A DNA stretch of 6,181 nt from Campylobacterota bacterium (GCA_013153825.1 JAADDP010000148.1:1-6181); one strand, 5' to 3'. Shown: positions 1 through 6,181, counted from the first letter of the stretch. Numbers and translations are program-made. Notes: generated by a model from the letters alone, not told the origin.

Positions 1-1
1 G

Positions 2-247
2 TATCTAGATGGTAAAGATATTACAACCGATGAAGTTATAAGCTATGTAAGCTGGTATATGGATGGTATACAGAATAGTGCTTATGATGAGAATGGAGAT
101 AAAATCAAACTATCAGCAGGTTTTCAACAGAGTTGGTGGCTATGGGACTATAAAGAGCATGAGTGGATAGGGGAGACAGATAGATGGGATATGGAGAAGA
201 TTACAAATGCTTTAAGTATATATGCAGATGAGTATATGAGATATTAA
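2..247 (+). CDS. Hypothetical protein, C-terminal fragment (5' end outside window)
   Basis: The frame is open from the first complete codon at position 2 to TAA at 245-247, giving 81 residues. The first in-frame ATG (59) has no convincing ribosome binding site and the frame stays open upstream of it, so I read this as the tail of a longer gene entering from the left, not a 62-residue gene. I do not recognise the family. The fragment is acidic (17 Asp/Glu against 7 Lys/Arg) and unusually aromatic, with 6 Trp and 8 Tyr, including the cluster SWWLWDY near residues 44-50. There is no membrane segment and no recognisable catalytic motif. The last third (WDMEKITNALSIYADEYMRY) looks helical. Its stop overlaps the stop of the convergent nadE gene by 4 bp. 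The reading frame is well supported; no function can be assigned. Confidence 0.6.
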   Translation, partial: YLDGKDITTDEVISYVSWYMDGIQNSAYDENGDKIKLSAGFQQSWWLWDYKEHEWIGETDRWDMEKITNALSIYADEYMRY

Positions 248-2127
248 AAATCTAACCAAACCTCAAAATCGCTATCACTAGCCATTCTCCAGTCAGCCCT
301 TGGGCTGAGGGAGATTGTCCCAACTTTTGGGCCATCAGGCATACATGAGCGTTTAAACTGTTGAGTAAAAAATCTTTTAATAAATAGCTTAAGCCACTTT
401 TTTACTGTTTCCCTGCTATATATGTCTCTAAAGGCAATCTCTGCTAAAAATAGAATCTTTTTAGGTGTAGCCCCATACTTTATAAAGTGGTATAGAAAGA
501 AATCATGTAGCTCATATGGGCCAATAATATCCTCTGTCTTTTGAACAATCTTATCATTTTGATGAGGTAGCAGTTCAGGGCTAATTGGTCTCTTTAAAAT
601 ATCATCAATAATCTTTGAAATTTTATTATCCCCCTTATAGAACTCTATAATATACTTAATTAGAGTCTTTGGAATACCAGAGTTTAGAGCATATGAACTC
701 ATATGGTCACCATTATATGTACTCCACCCAAGAGCAATCTCACTCAAATCCCCTGTACCAATTACAAGCCCACCCTCTCTATTTGCTGTATTGAAGAGTA
801 TTGAGGTTCTAGCTCTAGCTTGAACATTCTCATAAGTTACGCTTAAATCTTCAGGTTTATGTCCAATAAGTTCAAACTCTCTTAGAGATATATATCTAAT
901 ATCAAGCTCTCTAAAAGTAACTCCTAAAATCTCACAAAGCTCTTTTGCACTATTTTTAGTCTCTGTAGTGGTTCCAAAGCCACCCATACTAATTGCTATA
1001 ATATCTTTAGTATTCCAATTTCTTATTTTAAATGCTCTATGTGTTGAGAGGAGTGCTAGAGTCGAGTCTAATCCACCAGATACCCCAATAACAGCCTTTT
1101 TGACTCCTGCCCCCTCCATTCGTCTAATTAGAGAGTAGCTTTGAATATTTGTTATCTCTTCACAAACCTCATCTCTATACTTTATAGGAGGAACAAAAGG
1201 TAGTCTTGAGATATTCACCTCTATATTTTGAACTCTTGGGAGATTGGCTATCTCTATATCCCTAAAGTCTGCAATTGGCTCATCACTAAATGAGGTTTCA
1301 CCCAATCTTAGATAGTTTAACTTCTCTAAGTCAATATCTGCATATATATATGAGCTATCTAACTCAAATCTTTTTCCCCTCTTTAGAGTTTTCCCATATT
1401 CAGAGATTATTAAATCTCCACCAAATATGGTATCTGTGGTTGTCTCATAGACTCCACTAGATGCATAAACATACCCTGAGATGCACCTTGCACTCTGAGT
1501 CCTAACAAGCTCCTCTCTATATTGAGCCTTACCGATAAGCTCATTACTAGAGCTGAGGTTAAATATGAGATTTGCTCCAGCAGATGCCATTTTAAAACTA
1601 GGGGGATTTATAGCCCATAAATCTTCACAAATCTCTACTCCAAATATCAGCTCTTTTGAGTCCCTAAAGAGTAAGTCTGTCCCAAATGGCACCTCTCTTC
1701 CAGCTATATTGACATAGCCTCCAATATCTCTTCCAGAGCTAAAGTATCTCTTCTCATAAAACTCTCTCCTATTTGGAATATATATTTTTGGGACTGCTCC
1801 TAAAATTTCACCTCTTTGGATAATTAGAGCCGAATTGAAAAATCTCCCTCTATAATTTACGACAGCTCCAATAATAGCCACAGTTGAGATATCCTGACTC
1901 CTCTCTAAAATAGATATGATAGCTCTATCTTGAGCAATAAGCAGACTTCTACTAAAAAATAGGTCATATGCACTATATGATGTTAATGTCAATTCTGGAA
2001 AGAGAATAACTCCAACATCTCTTCTATTTGACCCCTCTAGTAGAGCTATAATCTCTTTTGCATTCGCCTCTGGATTGGCTATTGTAGTTTTTATCTGAGC
2101 AGATGCTACCCTATAAAATCCATCCAT
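244..2127 (-). CDS. nadE: Glutamine-dependent NAD+ synthetase (two-domain NadE)
   Basis: Cytosolic enzyme for the last step of NAD+ synthesis: ATP-dependent amidation of deamido-NAD+ (nicotinate adenine dinucleotide), with ammonia released from glutamine by its own N-terminal domain. Residues about 5-270 form a nitrilase-fold (C-N hydrolase) glutaminase. The catalytic triad is visible: Glu45 in FPELTL, Lys114 in AVPKIYIPN and the nucleophile Cys167 in FGVEICEDLW; Glu125 in REFYEKRYF is also conserved. Residues about 320-600 form the NAD synthase domain, with the ATP-pyrophosphatase loop SGGLDS (350-355), VQARAR (435-440), GTGDLSEIALGW (457-468) and YNGDH (471-475). The C-terminal SPRADWRMASDSDF is typical of the long form. 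At 627 residues it is slightly shorter than the M. tuberculosis enzyme (about 680) but complete. ATG is at 2125-2127, sharing one base with the ffh stop, and the glutaminase domain begins at once, which supports this start. It is probably cotranscribed with ffh. The short ammonia-only NadE is excluded by the intact glutaminase triad. Confidence 0.96.
   Translation of the reverse strand: MDGFYRVASAQIKTTIANPEANAKEIIALLEGSNRRDVGVILFPELTLTSYSAYDLFFSRSLLIAQDRAIISILERSQDISTVAIIGAVVNYRGRFFNSALIIQRGEILGAVPKIYIPNRREFYEKRYFSSGRDIGGYVNIAGREVPFGTDLLFRDSKELIFGVEICEDLWAINPPSFKMASAGANLIFNLSSSNELIGKAQYREELVRTQSARCISGYVYASSGVYETTTDTIFGGDLIISEYGKTLKRGKRFELDSSYIYADIDLEKLNYLRLGETSFSDEPIADFRDIEIANLPRVQNIEVNISRLPFVPPIKYRDEVCEEITNIQSYSLIRRMEGAGVKKAVIGVSGGLDSTLALLSTHRAFKIRNWNTKDIIAISMGGFGTTTETKNSAKELCEILGVTFRELDIRYISLREFELIGHKPEDLSVTYENVQARARTSILFNTANREGGLVIGTGDLSEIALGWSTYNGDHMSSYALNSGIPKTLIKYIIEFYKGDNKISKIIDDILKRPISPELLPHQNDKIVQKTEDIIGPYELHDFFLYHFIKYGATPKKILFLAEIAFRDIYSRETVKKWLKLFIKRFFTQQFKRSCMPDGPKVGTISLSPRADWRMASDSDFEVWLDF
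293..331. repeat. Two adjacent short inverted repeats inside the 3' end of nadE
   Basis: TCAGCCC (293-299) and GGGCTGA (302-308) are perfect 7-base arms around TT; a real stem would lose the central pair or two to form a loop. CCCAA (319-323) and TTGGG (327-331) follow after 10 bases. Both lie in codons of the conserved nadE C-terminus (GTISLSPRADW), so protein constraint may explain them. They lie 46 and 72 bases past the stop of the rightward gene and could form hairpins in its read-through transcript, but neither has a following T-run. Confidence 0.3.
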
Positions 2128-2146
2128 TAATGAAACTTACCACCCT
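2125..2146 (-). promoter_or_regulatory. ffh/nadE translational coupling junction with weak Shine-Dalgarno
   Basis: Read leftward, the ffh stop and nadE start form TAATG (2129-2125), sharing one A. The preceding AGGGTGGTAAG (2146-2136), inside the last ffh codons, is the only purine-rich stretch near the start and is a modest Shine-Dalgarno. The arrangement is typical of termination-reinitiation, so nadE translation probably depends on ribosomes finishing ffh. That dependence is inferred. Confidence 0.6.
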
Positions 2147-3467
2147 GCATCTGTCTCATTAAATCCTGCATCTGCTTTAAGCCCTTCTTTCCAGAGAGCT
2201 GTTTAGCCATCTTACTAGCATTCTTAAACTGTTTTAATATCCTATTTACCTGCATCTGTGAAAGACCAGCCCCCTTCGCCAATCTCCTTTTTCTACTATT
2301 GTTTAATAAATCGGGATTCTCTCTCTCTTTAGGGGTCATTGAGCTGATAAGTGCCTTAATCATCTTTATCTCTTTCGAGTTATCTAAATCCATATCACCA
2401 ATCTGTTTAGCCATTGAACCCATACCAGGTATCATTCCCATTATAGATTTCATGCTTCCCAGTTTCTTCATAGACTCAATCTGCTCTAAGAAGTCATTGA
2501 AGTTGAATTTCCCCTTCTTAATCTTCTTGGTGAGACTCTTCGCCTTTTTCTCATCTATAATATTTGCAGTCTTCTCTGCCAGAGACTCTAAATCACCAGC
2601 TCCCATAAGTCTAGATACGACCCTATCGGGAATAAACTGCTCCAAATCTGGCATCTTCTCCCCAAGACCTATAAATCTTAATGGAACTCCAACAAGTTTT
2701 GCAATACCTAGGGCAACCCCACCTTTTGAATCACCATCATACTTACTAAGTACCACACCTGTAGTTCCAATCTTATCATTAAATGTTGAGGCAGTTCTAA
2801 TTGCATCAACACCAGTCATTGAGTCGGCAACATAGAATATCTCATCAGGCTTTGCAATTTTTTTAAGCTCCTCAAGCTCTCTCATAAGCTCATCATCTAT
2901 AGCTAATCGTCCAGCTGTATCTATAAGAACTACATCATAAAGCTCTTTCTCTGCCCTATTAAGAGCCTCCTCTACAATCTTTTTTGAGTCACTATTCTCA
3001 TCTGCTACAATAGTAACACCAACTTGAGATGCTATCTGTCTTAACTGCTCAACAGCTGCTAATCTCTGAAGGTCTGCCCCAACAACCATAACCTTCTTCT
3101 TTTTATGCTCTTTTAAAAAGTATGCCAACTTTCCTGTAGTTGTCGTCTTACCTGAACCCTGAAGTCCTGTCATCAATACAACTGTTGGTGGCTTGGAGGC
3201 AAACACAAACCCCTGATTTCCATTTGCTGTCAATATTTTAGTCAGCTCCTGCTGTAGTGCCTTTAGGAAGTTCTCCTTACCGATACCTTTTGCCTTTGTC
3301 TCCATCTCGACAACACCTATAAGCTCTTTAACAACCTTATAGTGTACATCTGCCTTCAGAAGTGATTTTCTAAGTTCAGTTAATGCTTTTTTTAGGCTCT
3401 TTATATCATCATAAAATCTTATTTTGTCAACAGCACTCTTAAAACTGCTGGTTAAAGTATCAAACAT
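2127..3467 (-). CDS. ffh: Signal recognition particle protein Ffh (SRP54 GTPase)
   Basis: Protein subunit of the bacterial signal recognition particle. With 4.5S RNA it binds hydrophobic signal sequences on nascent chains and delivers ribosomes to the receptor FtsY at the inner membrane. Order of parts in 446 residues: N domain about 1-90 (ALTELRKSLLKADVHYKVV); G domain about 90-295 with P-loop GLQGSGKTT (101-109), DLQRLAAVEQL (132-142), DTAGR (183-187), SKYD (241-244) and GLGEK (267-271); M domain about 325-446, methionine-rich, with the hydrophobic MKSIMGMIPGMGSM segment and the RNA-binding SRKRRLAKGAGLS (391-403). Length is normal for the family. DLQR in place of the usual D-T/V-Y/F-R and SKYD in place of TKxD match what I remember of Campylobacterota Ffh, so they look like lineage markers, not damage. 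FtsY is excluded by the M domain. The start is supported by AAGAGAG eight bases upstream. First gene of a leftward unit with nadE. The 4.5S RNA gene is not in the window. Confidence 0.98.
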   Translation of the reverse strand: MFDTLTSSFKSAVDKIRFYDDIKSLKKALTELRKSLLKADVHYKVVKELIGVVEMETKAKGIGKENFLKALQQELTKILTANGNQGFVFASKPPTVVLMTGLQGSGKTTTTGKLAYFLKEHKKKKVMVVGADLQRLAAVEQLRQIASQVGVTIVADENSDSKKIVEEALNRAEKELYDVVLIDTAGRLAIDDELMRELEELKKIAKPDEIFYVADSMTGVDAIRTASTFNDKIGTTGVVLSKYDGDSKGGVALGIAKLVGVPLRFIGLGEKMPDLEQFIPDRVVSRLMGAGDLESLAEKTANIIDEKKAKSLTKKIKKGKFNFNDFLEQIESMKKLGSMKSIMGMIPGMGSMAKQIGDMDLDNSKEIKMIKALISSMTPKERENPDLLNNSRKRRLAKGAGLSQMQVNRILKQFKNASKMAKQLSGKKGLKQMQDLMRQMQGGKFH

Positions 3468-3475
3468 TGTAGTAA

Positions 3476-3482
3476 CTCTCTT
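3476..3482 (-). promoter_or_regulatory. Ribosome binding site of ffh
   Basis: AAGAGAG on the minus strand, ending eight bases before the ATG at 3467-3465. It is a good purine-rich Shine-Dalgarno and fixes the ffh start. Confidence 0.7.
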
Positions 3483-3496
3483 ATTTATATATTAGG

Positions 3497-3543
3497 ATTA
3501 TAACCGATGAAGAATTATAGTATAGATAAGTTAAAAAACGCAA
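3497..3543 (-). promoter_or_regulatory. Candidate ffh promoter region with two TATAAT boxes
   Basis: The minus strand carries two perfect -10 hexamers, TATAAT at 3519-3514 and TATAAT at 3502-3497. The distal one has a T-rich region upstream, with TTGCGT at 3543-3538 (18-base spacer) running into a T6 tract. The proximal one has no recognisable -35. Campylobacterota housekeeping promoters are known for a strong -10 box with T-rich upstream DNA and little -35 conservation, so either box could serve. Predicted starts are near 3507 and 3490, giving leaders of about 40 and 23 bases before the ffh ATG. Sequence match only. Confidence 0.55.
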
Positions 3544-3576
3544 ATTGGAAATTTTATATTACTTTTATAAACTTAC

Positions 3577-3590
3577 ATTGAAAGCTCAAT
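3577..3590. repeat. Short inverted repeat in the ffh-icd intergenic gap
   Basis: ATTGA (3577-3581), spacer AAGC, TCAAT (3586-3590). It is a 5-base dyad in the middle of the 243-bp divergent gap. It could be half of an operator or may be chance in AT-rich DNA. I see no match to a known regulator site. The rest of 3544-3659 is AT-rich and holds no coding frame or RNA gene I can recognise. Confidence 0.2.
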
Positions 3591-3659
3591 ATATCTATGC
3601 GTAATAAAGAAACATATAAAAGATATATTTTTCTGTTCAATTGGGTTTTATTACCATAT

Positions 3660-3690
3660 TTGAAAAAAGTTGATAAACTCATGCTATTAA
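3660..3690 (+). promoter_or_regulatory. Candidate icd promoter
   Basis: The -35-like TTGAAA is at 3660-3665 and the -10-like TATTAA at 3685-3690, preceded by the extended -10 dinucleotide TG (3682-3683). The 19-base spacer is long, which the TG element may compensate. Transcription would start near 3697 and leave a leader of about 14 bases, just including the ribosome binding site. A start further upstream in the gap is possible. Confidence 0.35.
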
Positions 3691-3699
3691 ACTACACAC

Positions 3700-3704
3700 A
3701 AGGA
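3700..3704 (+). promoter_or_regulatory. Ribosome binding site of icd
   Basis: AAGGA sits six bases before the ATG at 3711. It selects this ATG over an out-of-frame ATG at 3704-3706 that overlaps the site itself and opens only a 13-codon frame. Confidence 0.75.
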
Positions 3705-3710
3705 TGAAAT

Positions 3711-5891
3711 ATGTCATTACCAAAGATTATATGGTCAAAGATTGATGAAGCTCCGGCATTGGCTACATACTCACTGTTACCTATAGTAAATGCTTTTACA
3801 AAGTCAGCAGGGGTTGATGTTGTGACAAGCGATATCTCACTGGCAGGGCGAGTTCTTGCATCTATGGGATTGGCTGAAGATAATTTGGCAGAGCTTGGGA
3901 GAGTTGTACTTCAACCAGATGGAAATATTATTAAGCTTCCAAATATCTCGGCATCTATCGGGCAGTTGAAAGATTGTATCGCAGAGCTTCAATCTCAAGG
4001 GTATGATATTCCAAACTTCCCTGAAAACCCACAGACAGATGAAGAGAAAGAGATTAGAGCTAAATACAACACATGTTTAGGTTCAGCTGTTAACCCAGTC
4101 CTAAGAGAGGGGAATTCTGATAGAAGGTCAGCAAAGGCTGTTAAGAAGTTTGCTCAGAATAATCCACATAGACTTAAACCATTCGCTGAGGACTCCAAAG
4201 CTTATGTGGCACATATGGAGGGGGATGGAGATTTCTATGGAAATGAGAAGTCTGTTACTATGGATAAGGCTCAAAAGGTTACTATAGCTTTAAATGGTAA
4301 AGAGTTGGCAACTATCGATGCTCTGGAGGGTGAAATTTTAGATGGAACATTTATGTCTGTGGCTAAACTTCGAGATTTTATCCAAAAGACTATAGATGAG
4401 GCGAAAGAGAAGGGTGTTATCTGGTCAATCCACCTCAAAGCTACCATGATGAAAATCTCCGACCCAATTATGTTCGGTCATGCGTTTGAGGTATTCTTTA
4501 AAGATGTATTTGAGAAACATGCAGATACATTTGCAGAGTTAGGAGTAAACCCAAATCTTGGAATGAGCGACCTTGAGAAGAAGATAGCAGGTCACCCAAA
4601 AGAGGCAGAGATTAAGGCTGACTTCCAAGCTGTAGTTGAGTCTGATAGCCCTAAAATTGCAATGGTAAATAGTGACAAGGGTCAAACAAACTTCAACGCT
4701 TCCAATGATGTAATTATTGACGCTTCCATGCCTGTAGTTGTGAGAGAGGGTGGAAAACAGTGGGATAGAAACGGAGATGCTCTAGAGTGTGTGGCTGTTA
4801 TTCCTGATAGCACTTACGCTATGTTCCACCAAGAGATGGTAGCTGACTGTGTGAAGAATGGTCAATATGATGTAACTACAATGGGAACAATGCAGAATGT
4901 TGGACTTATGGCTCAAAAGGCAGAGGAGTATGGTTCTCACCCAACCACATTTGAGCTTGAAGAGGCTGGAACAGTTACAGTTACTGCTGAAGATGGAACT
5001 GAACTTATGAGCTTTGAGTGTGAAAAGGGTGATATTTGGAGAATGAGCCGAGCTAAAGATATCCCAATTAAGGATTGGATTAGATTGGCAGTTGAGCGAG
5101 GTCAAATTGAAAAATACCCTGTAGTGTTCTGGTTAGATAAGAATAGAGCTCACGATGCAGAGATGATTAAAAAGGTGGAAAAATATCTACCTGAATTCAA
5201 TACAGAGGGGCTTGAAATCCATATTATGGATGTGGCAAGTGCTACAAGATTTACCAATGAGCGAATTAGAAGAGGTGAGAACACTATCGCTGTAACTGGA
5301 AATGTTTTGAGAGACCACTTAACTGATATGTACCCAATCCTTGAGCTTGGAACATCTGCTAAAATGCTTTCAATCGTGCCTCTATTAGCTGGTGGTGGAC
5401 TCTATGAGACTGGTGCAGGTGGTTCAGCTCCTAAGCATGTTGACCAGTTCCTAAAAGAGAGTCACCTAAGATGGGATAGTTTAGGTGAGTTCCTAGCTTT
5501 AGCAGAGTCCCTAAGATTTATAGGTCAAAAACACTCTGACGAGAAACTTAAAGCTCTAACAGAGGCTTTAGATAAGGCGAATGAGGGTTACCTAGATAAC
5601 AATAAAGCTCCGAGTAGAAAATGTGGAGAGCCTGATAATAAAGCGTCCCACTTCTACCTAGCACAATATTGGGCTGATGCTCTAGCAAATGGTTCAAATG
5701 CAGAGTTGGCAGAGAAATTTGCACCAATCGCAAAGGCTCTTAAGGAGAATGAAGAGAAAATTTTGGAGGAGCTACTAGCTGTTGAGGGTAAACCTGCAGA
5801 TATTGGGGGATACTTTAAACCTGATGATGCAAAAGCTGAAAAGGCTATGAGACCTTCTGAAACTCTTAATAAGATTGTAGATAGTATCTAA
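3711..5891 (+). CDS. icd: Isocitrate dehydrogenase (NADP+), monomeric type
   Basis: Cytosolic enzyme interconverting isocitrate + NADP+ and 2-oxoglutarate + CO2 + NADPH, in the oxidative TCA cycle or, in autotrophic relatives, possibly the reductive cycle. At 726 residues it is the large single-chain IDH-II form (usually about 735-745), unrelated in length to the roughly 415-residue dimeric Icd. Against the Azotobacter vinelandii enzyme, as I remember its numbering, the active site is complete. Substrate contacts are Ser125, Asn128, Arg132 and Arg138 in GSAVNPVLREGNSDRR, Lys243 in HLKATMMKISDP and Tyr407; Arg534 precedes the metal pair. Metal ligands are Asp337, Asp535 and Asp539 (the latter two in NVLRDHLTD). 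NADP 2'-phosphate ligands are His576 in SAPKHVDQF, Arg587 in HLRWDSLGE and Arg636 in SRKCGEPDNKASHF. These residues support NADP over NAD. The start is fixed by AAGGA and by the family N-terminus (PKIIWSKIDEAPALATYSLLP). It appears monocistronic: divergent from ffh and convergent with the next gene. Confidence 0.98.
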   Translation: MSLPKIIWSKIDEAPALATYSLLPIVNAFTKSAGVDVVTSDISLAGRVLASMGLAEDNLAELGRVVLQPDGNIIKLPNISASIGQLKDCIAELQSQGYDIPNFPENPQTDEEKEIRAKYNTCLGSAVNPVLREGNSDRRSAKAVKKFAQNNPHRLKPFAEDSKAYVAHMEGDGDFYGNEKSVTMDKAQKVTIALNGKELATIDALEGEILDGTFMSVAKLRDFIQKTIDEAKEKGVIWSIHLKATMMKISDPIMFGHAFEVFFKDVFEKHADTFAELGVNPNLGMSDLEKKIAGHPKEAEIKADFQAVVESDSPKIAMVNSDKGQTNFNASNDVIIDASMPVVVREGGKQWDRNGDALECVAVIPDSTYAMFHQEMVADCVKNGQYDVTTMGTMQNVGLMAQKAEEYGSHPTTFELEEAGTVTVTAEDGTELMSFECEKGDIWRMSRAKDIPIKDWIRLAVERGQIEKYPVVFWLDKNRAHDAEMIKKVEKYLPEFNTEGLEIHIMDVASATRFTNERIRRGENTIAVTGNVLRDHLTDMYPILELGTSAKMLSIVPLLAGGGLYETGAGGSAPKHVDQFLKESHLRWDSLGEFLALAESLRFIGQKHSDEKLKALTEALDKANEGYLDNNKAPSRKCGEPDNKASHFYLAQYWADALANGSNAELAEKFAPIAKALKENEEKILEELLAVEGKPADIGGYFKPDDAKAEKAMRPSETLNKIVDSI

Positions 5892-5913
5892 AAAAATTCC
5901 CCTTTTGGGGGAT
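5890..5913 (-). terminator. Rho-independent terminator, best oriented for the leftward gene
   Basis: Arms ATTCCCC (5896-5902) and GGGGGAT (5907-5913) around TTTT give a 7-bp stem with one G-U pair. Read leftward the hairpin ends in TTTTTTT (complement of the A-run 5890-5896), a classic intrinsic terminator for the gene at 5944-6180. Read rightward, after icd, the hairpin is followed by ATAAAAAATTTT, with only four T and eight bases late, so it should work less well there. The leftward T-run overlaps the last base or two of the icd stop codon. Probably shared by the two convergent genes. Confidence 0.7.
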
Positions 5914-5943
5914 ATAAAAAATTTTCAATAACTATAATTCCAA

Positions 5944-6180
5944 CTATTTAAGCTTATCCAAAATCATTTTTAACTGCTCGTAAGATGTAATAAGTTCAGT
6001 CTCTATCATAGCAATTAAATTTGCTTCCCACTTTGAACGCTTCTCTTGTATTTCGGCAATAGCCTCTTTGACATTATACCCTTTGGTATTGACCAACTCT
6101 AACTTTTCTCTAAACTGCTTTGCGATTTGGATATAGACCCCACGATTATTTTTTCCCTTTCTATCGGGAAGTGTATCAAT
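5944..6180 (-). CDS. Hypothetical protein, C-terminal fragment (5' end outside window)
   Basis: On the minus strand a frame is open from the right edge (codon 6180-6178) to TAG at 5946-5944: 78 residues with no suitable start, so the gene begins beyond the window. I do not recognise the family. The visible part opens with a basic, turn-rich stretch (IDTLPDRKGKNNRGVY) and then reads as nearly continuous amphipathic helix rich in Lys, Glu, Ile and Leu to the end (ILDKLK); 15 Lys/Arg against 12 Asp/Glu. GYNVKEAIAEIQEKR could be a helical nucleic-acid-binding or coiled-coil element, but that is speculation. There is no membrane segment. Support that it is a real gene: it lacks stops, has biased charge, and is followed 31 bases later by a correctly oriented terminator (5890-5913). 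It could be a small accessory or mobile-element protein; context outside the window is needed. Confidence 0.6.
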   Translation of the reverse strand: MDTLPDRKGKNNRGVYIQIAKQFREKLELVNTKGYNVKEAIAEIQEKRSKWEANLIAMIETELITSYEQLKMILDKLK

Positions 6181-6181
6181 G

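Noticed and set aside
59..247. A free-standing 62-residue gene starting at ATG 59
   Set aside because: The same frame is open to the window edge and there is no Shine-Dalgarno before 59, so a longer gene cut by the window is the simpler reading.
2299..2835. 178-codon open frame on the + strand, antisense to ffh
   Set aside because: It lies wholly inside the G and M domain codons of a certain ffh, starts with TTG, has no convincing ribosome binding site, and its Ser/Ile/Phe-rich make-up is what the complement of Lys/Glu/Asp-rich codons gives.
3541..3660. Possible riboswitch or small RNA in the ffh-icd gap
   Set aside because: Only weak 5-base dyads in AT-rich sequence are visible; there is no strong multi-stem fold and no terminator in the gap.
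3704..3745. Leader mini-ORF from ATG 3704 overlapping the icd start
   Set aside because: The ATG is embedded in the icd Shine-Dalgarno, too close to any binding site to be used, and the 13-codon peptide has no feature suggesting attenuation.
4782..5105. 107-codon open frame on the - strand, antisense to icd
   Set aside because: It is a shadow of conserved icd codons (residues about 358-465), with composition typical of antisense frames and no family motif.
5548..5733. 61-codon open frame on the - strand, antisense to icd
   Set aside because: It lies within the conserved C-terminal part of icd, including the NADP-binding SRKCGEPDNKASHF codons; no ribosome binding site or motif of its own.
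1..6181. CRISPR array, insertion sequence, defence system or other novel module
   Set aside because: No direct repeats, transposase or integrase frames, or defence-type motifs are visible. The three complete genes are well-known housekeeping families.

Overview
The window looks like an ordinary housekeeping stretch of chromosome from a member of the Campylobacterota (former Epsilonproteobacteria). Three things point there: AT-rich sequence with AT-rich synonymous codons; an SRP GTPase carrying the DLQRLAAVEQL and SKxD variants that I recall from Campylobacter and Helicobacter Ffh; and a full-length monomeric (IDH-II type) NADP isocitrate dehydrogenase, the form used by Campylobacter. A free-living relative in the Sulfurovum/Sulfurimonas direction is a guess; genus cannot be settled from this window.

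Layout, left to right. (1) Positions 2-247 on the + strand hold the C-terminal 81 codons of an unrecognised acidic, aromatic-rich protein. (2) Two leftward genes, ffh (2127-3467) and then nadE (244-2127), form a tight pair: the ffh stop and the nadE start share one base (TAATG). The nadE stop overlaps the stop of the first, convergent gene by 4 bp. (3) A 243-bp AT-rich divergent gap (3468-3710) holds two perfect TATAAT boxes for ffh and a weaker promoter candidate for icd. (4) The rightward gene icd (3711-5891) follows. (5) A hairpin at 5896-5913 has its T-run on the leftward side. (6) The C-terminal 78 codons of a leftward, lysine-rich, apparently helical protein run off the right edge (5944-6180).

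The genes do not form one pathway. Ffh is the GTPase of the signal recognition particle, acting in co-translational delivery of membrane proteins. NadE makes NAD+ from deamido-NAD+ using glutamine-derived ammonia. Icd interconverts isocitrate and 2-oxoglutarate with NADP. NadE and Icd are linked only loosely, through the nicotinamide cofactor pool.

I found no new system, mobile element, CRISPR array, tRNA or rRNA. The points most worth a second look are the ffh-nadE coupling (ffh sits next to rpsP in the Campylobacterota genomes I remember), the two-domain glutamine-dependent NadE in a lineage whose best-known members carry the short ammonia-dependent form, and the two unrecognised edge fragments.
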